A stretch of DNA of 24,135 bases. It comes from Welwitschia mirabilis (taxonomy: Eukaryota; Gnetophyta; Gnetopsida; Welwitschiales). Below, piece after piece: positions 1 through 8,289 of this stretch. The number at the start of each line of letters is the position of its first letter. The first letter of the stretch is position 1. The notes under the pieces were generated by a model. The model had not been told where the DNA came from, did not search any database, and saw only the letters and a program-made list of their open reading frames with translations. Location: NCBI GenBank assembly GCA_051453625.1, contig JBOZIK010000001.1, positions 219,318,338 through 219,342,472 on the forward strand, given 5' to 3'. The position numbers were made by a program, and so were the translations under genes.

Positions 1-77
1 CTAGGTTCCGTTGTGCATGATAGTTAATAACGAAAAAAAAAATGGTTAATTAGGGTAATTAAAGTTGGGGTGTTACA
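1..77 (-). mobile_element. Edge of a Ty3/gypsy-type LTR (LTR start, minus strand)
   Basis: Read on the minus strand, the segment begins at position 77 with TGTAACACCCC, the usual start of many plant Ty3/gypsy LTRs. The LTR runs left out of the window, so its other end and partner LTR cannot be seen. A purine-rich stretch lies directly upstream in the same orientation, which fits a 3' LTR. Unlike most of the window this LTR start still has its C residues, so it may be younger or less decayed. A chance match of 11 bases is possible. Confidence 0.5.
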
Positions 78-90
78 ATTTCCTTTTGAA
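78..90 (-). other. Putative polypurine tract next to the left LTR
   Basis: On the minus strand this reads TTCAAAAGGAAAT and abuts the LTR start at 77. Its position is right for the plus-strand primer of an LTR retroelement. It is short and the window is A-rich, so the call depends on the adjacent LTR start. Confidence 0.35.
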
Positions 91-94
91 CTCT

Positions 95-872
95 TTTATG
101 AAGGTATCCCATGGTGTTTTTTGGGGATGTTTTTGTTGATATCTATACTACCATTCTTATGCATTTCTTATAAGAAAGGTAGGAGTGTATATGCACCATA
201 TTTTTAGAGGAATATTTCAAATCTTGAAGTAGTTCTCTAATTGCTAAGTCTCAAATATGGCTTCTTTACTTATTCTAGTTGATTTTGTAGGTATTCAGAT
301 ATATCATTTTCATAATATTCTCTCCTTTGCATTACTATATGTTGAATTGATTAGCTTTATTTGATAATAAGGCTTGGATGTTTTGGCCTTTGTATCTAGT
401 AGTCTCATCTAAATGTTTTATAGATCAATATACTTATTAGAGTATATCCTAGTGTAGATGGCAGCTTTTGAGATGCTCTTGGGTTTTGTTCTAGAGGTCT
501 ATTTTCTAGAAAAGAGAGAAGGCTATTAATCTTTTTAGCTAAAAGTTTATTTTGAGAGAAAATGTGATCAATTTGGCTTTGTATTTTACTATTCACTCAT
601 TTACTTTGTGTTCCACAGTGCACTAGTTGGTTTGATGTCCACTTAAATTCATATGCCTCTTCTTCATTGTTTTGTAAGTGCTTTTTGCTAGTCCTCCTTT
701 TCTTGGTGGTACTGTCCCTTTTTATAGCATTATTATAGTAGTTAGATATTTGTGACCACATGGTAGTTGAAAAAATAGTTAGAAGGAATGGTTCAACAAT
801 TGCCATAATAACCTTACTGATATGGATTTCAACTACCAAGGGGTTTGTGCATTGTTGGATATCTAGGAACAT
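95..872 (-). pseudogene. Decayed reading frame upstream of the left LTR, unknown product
   Basis: One minus-strand frame runs from about 872 to 95 (about 260 codons) with no frame change but roughly ten stops, mostly TAA/TAG plus TGA at 405 and 597. Two open parts survive: a 91-codon part (597-872) with a Lys/Arg-rich stretch (about KRDSTTKKRRTSKK), then a 63-codon part (405-596) with a Gln/Lys/Leu-rich, coiled-coil-like segment (QIDHIFSQNKLLAKKINSLL). It ends just before the polypurine tract and LTR at 77, so it is probably the 3'-terminal coding part of that retroelement. I do not recognise the family. The right boundary runs into the minisatellite and the true start is not visible. Confidence 0.4.
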
Positions 873-1660
873 CGGATACCCAAGTGCAATGTTAGGAACC
901 TAAGTGTAATGTAGGATAATAAGTATAATGCCAAACAATAAGTATGATGTGGAGTACTTAAGTGAAACATTAGGTACTAAGTATAATATTAAAGATTTCA
1001 AAGGAATTTTAAGACATCACAAGTAGTGCCAAGATTAAGAGATACATTCGATGCTTGAGTGTAATATCAAATACCCAAGTGTGATATCAGGCATGTAAGT
1101 ATAACATTAAGCATTTAAGTATGACATTAGACATTAAGGTACAATGTCTAATCTTCTTCTATAATGCTAGAGCTTGTTTAAAGTGCTAATGATGAGGAAT
1201 GCATTTGTTGACTAAGTGCAATATCAAACATCTAAGTTCAATTTCCAACACTCAAGTGTAATGTTGGACATCATAGTGTGATGTTGGAGCTTTTTGTATG
1301 GATGAGTAGAACAAGTGCTTTTTGAGAAGCAGTAGTAGTATTAGGGTCTCATAGAGGTAAGTATGACATTAACCATCCAAGTATAACATCGAGCACCCAA
1401 GTGTAATGTTAGACTTTAAAGTATGACGTCGGCCTTTATCATGTTTTAGATTATGACATCGAATCTTGTAGAACCTAATGCAACATCGAGTTTTGGAGTG
1501 TGATGTTGGCTTTTAGAATACGATCTTGAGTTTTCTCAAGTGTGATGTTGAGTTTTCTTAAGTGTGACATGGATCTTCAAAGTGTGATGTCAAGTTTCCT
1601 CAAGTGTGATGTTGGCCTTTGAAATATGATATTAATTTCTTCTAGATTGGATGTCTAACT
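861..1660. repeat. Degenerate ~20-bp minisatellite
   Basis: A core close to AAGTGTGATGTTGGGCACC (variants aagtgtaatgttgga, aagtatgacatcgag, aagtgtgatgtcaag) recurs about every 20 bp, with interruptions, across some 800 bp. I estimate 30 or more copies. Clear runs lie near 880-1000, 1050-1140, 1210-1300 and 1350-1620. A few copies keep CG (atgacgtcgg, acatcgag), while most have TG or CA at the same places. The ancestral unit was therefore probably CG-containing and has since been deaminated. The unit is not a multiple of three and no frame stays open across it, so it is not a protein repeat. Confidence 0.75.
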
Positions 1661-2220
1661 ATAACATTTAACCTCAACTCCTTCATAGGTAACTTGATCT
1701 AATTACACTTAATTGTGGATTAGTTAATGGTAGTTAACTTTTACTCTTAGAGATAGGTTAACCCTAGTTTACTATTATAAATATCCTTATGGAACCCTCA
1801 TTTTTACCTTATTTGTCATGTAATCCATGGTTAATTTGGTACATTCTTTTTTCCTTTTTCATTATTCTATTCTTCTTCATGATACTTCCATAATAAATTT
1901 TTTTCTAATTCTCTCTTGTTTATTTGGTAATTTTTTCCTTTTTTGGTTTTGTTTTTTTGTGTAGGTATTTTTAGAACCTACCTCTATGTATAAATACTAG
2001 CTATCCTTCAATGTTCATGGACATACATCTTCTCTGTCAAGGTATGGCTCAAAGACTTTACTATGTTGTTTCTTAGAATTCTACTAATATCAGGTCTACT
2101 AAATTGGAAATACAATAATGAACTATGAAGTAAGGGTTCTTTTGAATCTTCTCCTTTAATCTCTTAGATCTCTATGGCCTTTCTTCCTTCCATCTCCATC
2201 ATGTCATCCTTCTTTTCATT
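1661..2220 (+). promoter_or_regulatory. Promoter-like leader before the 2221-4278 frame
   Basis: This stretch contains two TATA-like boxes, TATAAATAT at 1776-1784 and TATAAATA at 1989-1996, and long pyrimidine-rich tracts (about 1840-1960 and 2160-2270). An ATG at 2174 opens a short frame, but in a different register from the long frame that follows. The order of TATA box, leader and coding-like frame fits a promoter or LTR/leader. In DNA this AT-rich, TATA-like strings are common, so this is positional inference only. Confidence 0.25.
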
Positions 2221-4278
2221 CTTGCTTCTTTGTATTCTTCTTTTGATCATCGCACAACTACCATTTCCCATTCTTATCATAGCCAAATCTAGATTTCTAA
2301 AGAGAGCATTAGGCTAGTTTTTTAAATAAGTCAAGGTGATTGCATTCCTCCTAAGATTTCTTATTTCTATGAGGATTTTCATTACTACATGGTTAACCAA
2401 TTAGATAATTTTGTGTGTGCACGAGAGGTGAGCACTCACTGCCATGGGATGTCCACTACTAATTCCATCATCTTGTAATTTATAGCTTATGGAGAACTAA
2501 TTGCCAGTAGTGCCTGCCTTTATGACCTGGTGAATAAGATACTAACCTACATAATTTACCTACTCCCATATTTATTTAGTGAAATTTCTTTAGATTAGGT
2601 TTTAGTTGCATGTTCTTTGATTCTTTCCTAGTTAATCCACTTGAAGTGAAATGATGATAGGGGAAAATGTTTTTGTGCATACATCTTACTAGGTTTGTAT
2701 TTTTATTTTACATATTTAAGAGATTTATAGCCTTTTAGATTTACAACTATAGATTCTTCCTTTGTTTTATCTCCTCATGAGATTCCTACTTAGTCTTTAC
2801 TTCATTCTTATTAGTCTTCATCTATGAAAGGTAAAGGTTCTGGGGATTATAACCCTGGAGAAACATCTTAGGGTACTTTTTCTATTCCATCTTAAGTATG
2901 AATTCTTGTCAAGGATTTTTTAATAAAAGTGTATTTCTAATGACTCCTTTTTTTGTTTATCATTATGTTAAAAATGAGTAAGGCCTTAATATCTTGTGAA
3001 TATTCTTGTCAAAAATGTGATAAGGCTTTAATTAATCATCCTATGCTAGAAGAAGCTAAAGAGGATACACCCCTTAGTTTTGCTTAGTGACAACAGTCCT
3101 ATGGGATATTAACCTAAGTTCATCTTTCTTTGGTTTTCTTTCCTTTTTTTTTCTTTTCTTTTTGTGGCTTAGTAGACTCTCTTTATTAAGTTTTTTTTTT
3201 TTTTAAGGTTTCCCACTTGGACACCTTAGTCAAGAATGATATAGACTTTATCCCATGGCCTCTAGAGAAGCTCTCCCTTAGGTAGCTAAGAAAGGATTAC
3301 ATCATAGTAAGTGAATTCTTTCCTCCCATACTTTTCAATGCCCTTTTTATCAATCTCTTATTTCCTTCCTATTCTTAAGGGGAAGAGGTTTTTAATAAAT
3401 TTGATACATTAATTGATTAGAGAAATATTTCCTATTCCACCACCTATTTTGAGCCTTCTAGTTAGAGTCTATTTAATGCTTATCCTTCTAGAAAGCCTTA
3501 TTATCATCTGCCTATAGCTTCATAGTCCATCGTTAATGTGCAGGGTTTGATATCTTATTATATTGATTAGCTTTTATTAATGATGGAGACTTTATATTCT
3601 AAGATTAAAGAGTTGATGGATTAGTTGGATAAATATCAATCCCTCTCTAGTCTCTTATACATGTAGATTATACATCTGTCCCACTTGGATGATGTCTACA
3701 CCCATTGTCACTCGAAGACAGTGGATGTCCCTTAGAACTTCTAGTACAATCATTTTATTCATTTTACTTTGCATTGTTCTCTACACTAGAAATGGCCTAC
3801 CCCACTTTCAAAGTTTTACAATCCAGTTGATATGATAGAGTCATTCTATTACATGACTCATCATGAGGCTAAGGAGTTGAATTTCATTAGTGATTCCCTT
3901 TAGATGTTGAAGAATCAAGAGGAGAACATGTGCCTATCAGAGAAGAGGTTACATGTAGATGATTCCTATATCACTACATTAAAAGAGAGGTAGGCTACCT
4001 TATCTTCTCAACTAGCAAAAATTAAGAGGATGATACAAGCCTATGCAGATTATTTGATGATTATCATCAATGATATCAATGTACTATACCATTGTGAAGA
4101 TCTTTTAAATGGATGTTTATAGGAAATACCAGTTGCTTATAATAAGCTTCACATGAAGCTCTATAAGTAATCATATTTCATTAATGGGGCAGATTTTGTA
4201 GTAGGTTCTTATTTAGTTGAAATTATTACTAGAGTGATTCCGACATAGCCTACTAGGATGGATGTTGCTTCCAAGTGA
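2221..4278 (+). pseudogene. Long stop-riddled reading frame of unknown family
   Basis: A single plus-strand register stays coding-like for about 686 codons with no frame change, but contains about 35 stops: about 22 TAG, 8 TAA and 5 TGA. Gln codons left in frame are about 8 CAA and only 2 CAG, so most stops look like former Gln codons; TGA is more likely former Trp or Arg. Visible stretches include GDCIPPKISYFYEDFHYYMV (about 2335-2394), AYGELIASSACLYDLVNKIL near 2480-2540, CEYSCQKC near 2995-3020, and a charged, helix-prone C-terminal part (about 3840-4250). A pyrimidine-rich stretch at 3121-3205 ending in AAG may be an old intron. The last stop considered is TGA at 4276. I do not recognise the product; a plant mobile domain or retroelement accessory protein are possibilities I could not confirm. 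Confidence 0.5.
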
Positions 4279-4567
4279 TTCAAAGCCTTCTATCTTAAGC
4301 ATAGAGGATCACAACCTAGTTTCATTCTCTATGGAAGATCTCCTTCCTTCTTAGTAGTGATCTGGTTCACCTATTAAGGTGTTATTCACCCTATTTTCAT
4401 TGGCATCTTATTTTCTTTAGTTATTATATCTTTGTCTTAATGTATTGTTGGCCTTCGAGCTTAGTTTCCTTCATATAAAATTTTTCTTATTTATAAAACT
4501 GAGTTCCTTTTTTGTTTTTTTCCTTAAAGCAATAGTTTACTACTTTGTTTTTTACTTTGATATCAAA
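4279..4567. other. Non-coding spacer, T-rich
   Basis: This is T-rich sequence downstream of the long decayed frame with no supported gene. Just before 4568 it reads ctttgatatcaaa. That resembles the plant initiator-Met-tRNA primer site TGGTATCAGAG with two G-to-A changes, but the resemblance is too weak to call. Confidence 0.3.
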
Positions 4568-4977
4568 TGTAATATCCTATTTTACTAATTTTGGATTATT
4601 TTGCATTAAAAAATATAAAATAATATGCTAGGATTAGTAGGAATAACAAGGAATAATTTACAAAGAATGTAGACTTTGTTATTGGAAATAGTGAATTAGA
4701 TTCCTCATCATTAGCCAACAACCTTGGACTGGTGGTCAAAGGTAAAGACATGGACTACAACTTAAGTTCCCCTCTTGGAACTCTTGAGGATCAGCCAAGA
4801 TTATCGTCTATTACATTTACCCAATCTATTCATCCCATATAATGCCATAGGCTTAAATAGAATAATGAAGGGGCATATCTTTTCATACTTAGGCCACACC
4901 CATTTATATCTCTATTAATTATGCTAATTTAGTATTTAACAAATTGATTACATAAATAGTGAATTTAGAACATTACA
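4568..4977 (+). mobile_element. Possible solo LTR or LTR remnant
   Basis: The segment starts TGTAATATCC, which is the common gypsy LTR start TGTAACACCC with two C-to-T changes. It ends ATTACA at 4977, giving inverted ends TGTAAT/ATTACA about 410 bp apart, a plausible LTR length. The flanking pentamers (tcaaa and aagtt) do not match as a target duplication, and no partner LTR is visible. This is a weak call. Confidence 0.25.
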
Positions 4978-5116
4978 AAGTTGGTCCTCATAACTTATAT
5001 TAACTTATAAATGCCTGTTACTTAACTGTAATGACATAAGATATAAGGAAGATAAAAAGAATAATATTAAAATAATAAATTAACTTTTATTTTATTAATT
5101 AAAATACTTTACATTC

Positions 5117-5220
5117 GGTTACAAAGTAATAGCTTCTTAATAAAAGAGACCTAGCCAAATACCAAGGATAATCTTTTTCGTAATGATTATAAAGTGATAG
5201 CTTCTTAATAAATGAAATAC
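5117..5220. repeat. Imperfect 68-bp-spaced duplication
   Basis: Copies starting at 5117 (ggttacaaagtaatagcttc) and 5185 (gattataaagtgatagcttc) share about 30 bp. The early differences are G/A or C/T transitions, consistent with duplication followed by deamination. Confidence 0.55.
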
Positions 5221-5510
5221 AACCTAACATGAAGAGAAACCCTTCTTTGCAACTAGTGGATGGATCCCTTGCTCAATCACTCTCCAAATGTTACAAGAAC
5301 AATTGATACAATTGAGATGAGTAAATGGGGGAATTAAAGGAGGTATTTGTAGTATTTAGAACGACTATTTAGATTACGAATAAGTCATAATAGATCAAAG
5401 GCTATTATACCAATGATTACATAAATGATGAAGTTTTTTTTCATATTCTTCATATCTTATACATACCTTTTTGTCTTCTAAATAATTAGGTGAATGACTA
5501 TTGATATTTC

Positions 5511-5663
5511 ATCTTCTTATGGCTTCTTGTCTTCTACATGCTTTCTTGGTGTAACATCTTCTTAATTATGTAGAAGATATTATTGATGTGATGTCTTCTT
5601 GATGTTTTTTAGAATGTCTTCTTGATGTAATATCTTCTTTGCATAATGTCTTCTTTGAATGTG
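5511..5663. repeat. Degenerate tcttctt / gatgt repeat
   Basis: The words tcttctt, tgatgt and taatatcttctt recur at irregular spacing of about 15-25 bp (for example atgtcttcttgatgt at 5591 and again near 5614). This is low-complexity sequence with no visible function. Confidence 0.5.
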
Positions 5664-6085
5664 TTTCTCAAATGCTACATAGTTACTTTACTTTAGTTTA
5701 AATTATTGCTAATTCTTTGTTTTTAATCTTTGTTATCAAAAGTGGTTCATATAAGCATTAAACCTATTAGCAAAACCTAAAAACATACTCCAAATATAAT
5801 GTTAAATATGGCCAGTTCAACTTGCAATAGGATACAAATCTTACATAACTAAATCCAACTTTTACAAATAATACTAGAACTTATATTTTTAATATATTCC
5901 TAGTGTTATTCTTTCATTAGGATAGATGTCATAAACTATTAATAAAGCAAGCATAATTATAATGAATATAAGAGACTAAAAATGTATCAGAGAACTAGGA
6001 ATGGTACATAAAATTAATACTAGCATAATAACTTTAATAAAAGTATAAGCCTTTAATTAAATTTATGTGGATTCTACTCTAGCTT

Positions 6086-6179
6086 AAGCACAATGACATA
6101 ATATCATTCACCATAGACATGAAACTCATGAAATTTTAGTTCAAGCATAGTGAAATAATATCATCCACCACAGATATGA
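6086..6179. repeat. 57-bp-spaced direct duplication
   Basis: Two 37-bp copies at 6086-6122 and 6143-6179 share the block ataatatcat[t/c]cacca. Most differences are transitions. It lies in non-coding DNA. Confidence 0.6.
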
Positions 6180-7078
6180 TGGTGATGTCTATAAGACATC
6201 TAGCCTTCACAAGAAGAATATTATAAGCATGAAAAGTATGGGTCTTATAAGATCCATCAAATAAAGATTTAGATTATGTAAGCTAAACTAGAAAAGAGAA
6301 ATACCATAAGAGCTTAAAGTAATAACATGCCTTAGATAATTATAAACATAACAAGTATGAAATTAATTAAAACTTAATATCTAAGTAATGCACTAGGAAA
6401 AGAACACATAATACTTTATTATTAGAAAATTAAAAGCATATAATCCAATAAATTACTGATGTTAATCTATAAAGAATCATGCTATCCTAGAAGCTAATCC
6501 ATCACTAGTGAGATGATTAGAAAAAAAAAATGACTAAAGATCTAGTAACCTCTTGTATAACATGCAAAATAATAGATGACTTTAATTGAAATAAATTAGG
6601 ATATTTATAGGCATAAGTTAGGATTTTTAAGGCATAATGGGGTAATTCTTTAGAACTCCCAAAGTGTACAGGACCATCCTTTAATCATGCAACTAATTTG
6701 AGGGGTTTTGCTTATAAAATATTCTTCATTCATCATTTGCTTTTAAAAATGTCCTAAATGAGTTACATGAACTAGGAAAGCTCAGGGACATAAGTATGAA
6801 TCCATTTTGCATGCAGTAACTAATGCCATTACTCTTAAAATGAGTGTTGCCACCAATAATGCTTGGCACATCTCCATATTTTGCCATAATACTCTAGATG
6901 ATACAAATATCTTACATAATAATAATGTTAAGGTAGATAATTAGTAAAACTATATTTCCATGATCTTAAGCATAATAAATACATAAAAGTATTATAATGA
7001 TTAATTAAGCATGCTAATAAGGCTTATAGTTCTTAACACAAATGTTAATTTTTACATGTTATCATACCCTTCAACTAG

Positions 7079-7104
7079 CCTTTTACTAGTCCCTTAGTAA
7101 AAGG
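7079..7104. other. Perfect 9-bp inverted repeat (hairpin)
   Basis: CCTTTTACT (7079-7087) and AGTAAAAGG (7096-7104) are exact reverse complements around the 8-base loop agtccctt. The surrounding text is non-coding. No T-run or gene end is associated with it, so there is no reason to call it a terminator. Confidence 0.5.
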
Positions 7105-7245
7105 GATGTATCAAAGATTAGGTAACACAACAAAACTTGCAAATAAAATCAATTAAGTATTAATTAAGAAATGATGGAGGAATTAAAAAAATGTCAATTT
7201 GAACCTAAAATTAAACTTAAGAAAAGGAATAGAGTCTGAAAGATA

Positions 7246-7250
7246 GTTAA
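7246..7250. repeat. Left target-site duplication (gttaa)
   Basis: The five bases before the 5' LTR are gttaa; the five after the 3' LTR (21163-21167) are ggtaa. Four of five match, which fits the 5-bp duplication made by Ty3/gypsy integrases and supports the LTR ends chosen. Confidence 0.6.
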
Positions 7251-7403
7251 TAATAAGTAAAGATAATGACGTAATTTTTTCTTATTAATAAAATATTTTT
7301 ATTTTTTAATTATATATTTTAGATGGTATTTGATATTTCATCCTTAGTATTTATGTTAATATACTGACTAGTTAATAGGTTAGTTGATATGTTAGGAGTT
7401 TAG

Positions 7404-7409
7404 CATACA

Positions 7410-7459
<50 letters not shown>

Positions 7460-7460
7460 C
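7404..7460. repeat. (CATA)n-(TA)n microsatellite in the 5' LTR
   Basis: About nine CATA units run into about ten TA units. The 3' LTR has no such array at the equivalent place (about 20365), so the array expanded after insertion or was lost from the other copy. Confidence 0.85.
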
Positions 7461-7797
7461 AATCATTATGTTGTAGGTACATAATGTCATTTGGTATGAG
7501 GATGAGAGAGAATACCAAGGTGATAGAAATGCAATAATAAATTCAACCATAAACCTATCCTTTAGAAGTAAAGAAAGGAAAAGATAAAAAAAAGGTGTTA
7601 AAAAGTATAATAAGAGGATCACCACAAAGAGAGAGTATCTTTTGTCATAAAGAACTTAGCAATAGAGCAAAGAAAGAATTAAAGGAAAGCTTCAAACATC
7701 TTGAAAACGTTGTATCAGCATATCTAATATTCTTGTATTACCTATAAAGGAAAATACAAAGTTATTAGTACAACTCTGTGTAATGTGCTGGTACTTT

Positions 7798-7805
7798 AAT
7801 ATAAA
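7798..7805 (+). promoter_or_regulatory. TATA-like box conserved in both LTRs
   Basis: AATATAAA follows the conserved block taatgtgctggta in both LTRs (here and at 20708-20715). Conservation of the block between diverged LTR copies, and a hairpin about 47 bp downstream, make this the best candidate for the U3 promoter. No transcription start is visible from sequence alone. Confidence 0.35.
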
Positions 7806-7845
7806 GTTGAAAAGCTAATATTTTTGAAGTATTATGAACATGTCT

Positions 7846-7865
7846 TGTTACTTGAAAAAGTAATA
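7846..7865 (+). other. LTR hairpin with GAAA loop (5' copy)
   Basis: The sequence tgttactt-gaaa-aagtaata forms an 8-bp stem (one G-T pair) closed by a GAAA tetraloop. The 3' LTR copy at 20756-20775 has tattactt-gaaa-aagtaata, a perfect 8-bp stem. It lies downstream of the TATA-like box, so it may fall near the 5' end of the transcript. Confidence 0.5.
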
Positions 7866-8289
7866 TTCTCTTTTACTTACTCCTGTTTGTATAGATGAAA
7901 ATGCATTAGGATAACTAGTAACACTTAAAAATAAGTATTATTTAGTGTTTAGTGAAACTACTATTATGTTTTTTCATTTTCTTCATTCCCCCTCATGTAC
8001 AATATGTATACAGCAAACTTATCAATTATCAACCTGACTAGTTAAAGTAACTTCATTATGAGTTCATCTTGATAATGCATTTTCAACTAAATGGTTAAAG
8101 TATTACTGGTCTCAATTGGTCCTTTAGTGAATCTCTAATTTTAATTTAATATTTTAAGCTTATTTTAGATTAACAACATTATAGTTTTCTGCATTTTACC
8201 TCATAATTTTTAGTATTTTATATGTTTATTTCATAATATAAGATTTTATCATTTTAACACTAAAAGGAGGGCTAACCTACAGCTAACTA

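Larger units (their letters stand above)
4978..7245. other. Non-coding AT-rich region with small duplications
   Basis: No frame on either strand could be supported as coding in this 2.3 kb. It holds three small repeat features and one hairpin, listed separately. Phrases near 6655-6720 and 7060-7110 read like the non-coding parts of old gypsy-type elements, but I cannot define ends. It forms the left flank into which the 13.9-kb element inserted. Confidence 0.4.
7251..8251 (+). repeat. 5' LTR
   Basis: Similarity to 20249-21162 starts abruptly at taataagtaaag (3' copy: tgatgagtaaag) and ends at ttttatca (3' copy: ttttatta). The ancestral TG...CA ends are thus each seen in one copy and decayed by a transition in the other. 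It is longer than the 3' LTR, mainly through a microsatellite and adjoining sequence at about 7360-7460. Strongly conserved blocks include taatgtgctggta, attatgaacatgt and acttgaaaaagtaatatt. Confidence 0.85.

Noticed and set aside
861-1660. CRISPR array
   Set aside because: Units are degenerate, about 20 bp, without distinct spacers or cas genes, and the DNA is from a plant nucleus.
2221-4278. Alternative genetic code with TAA/TAG read as Gln (as in ciliates and some green algae)
   Set aside because: The pol region also loses Trp, Arg and catalytic Asp codons by the same base changes, and the retroelement is of plant type. Reassignment does not explain those; deamination does.
7392-7625. 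Minus-strand open frame in the 5' LTR similar to one at 20381-20623 in the 3' LTR
   Set aside because: The similarity comes from the LTRs being copies of each other; the 5' frame ends in translated CATA/TA repeats, and there is no sign of selection on the protein.
8252-8275. Primer-binding site after the 5' LTR
   Set aside because: The sequence ttttaacactaaaaggaggg does not match a tRNA 3' end that I can recognise, even allowing for C-to-T and G-to-A changes, so none was called.
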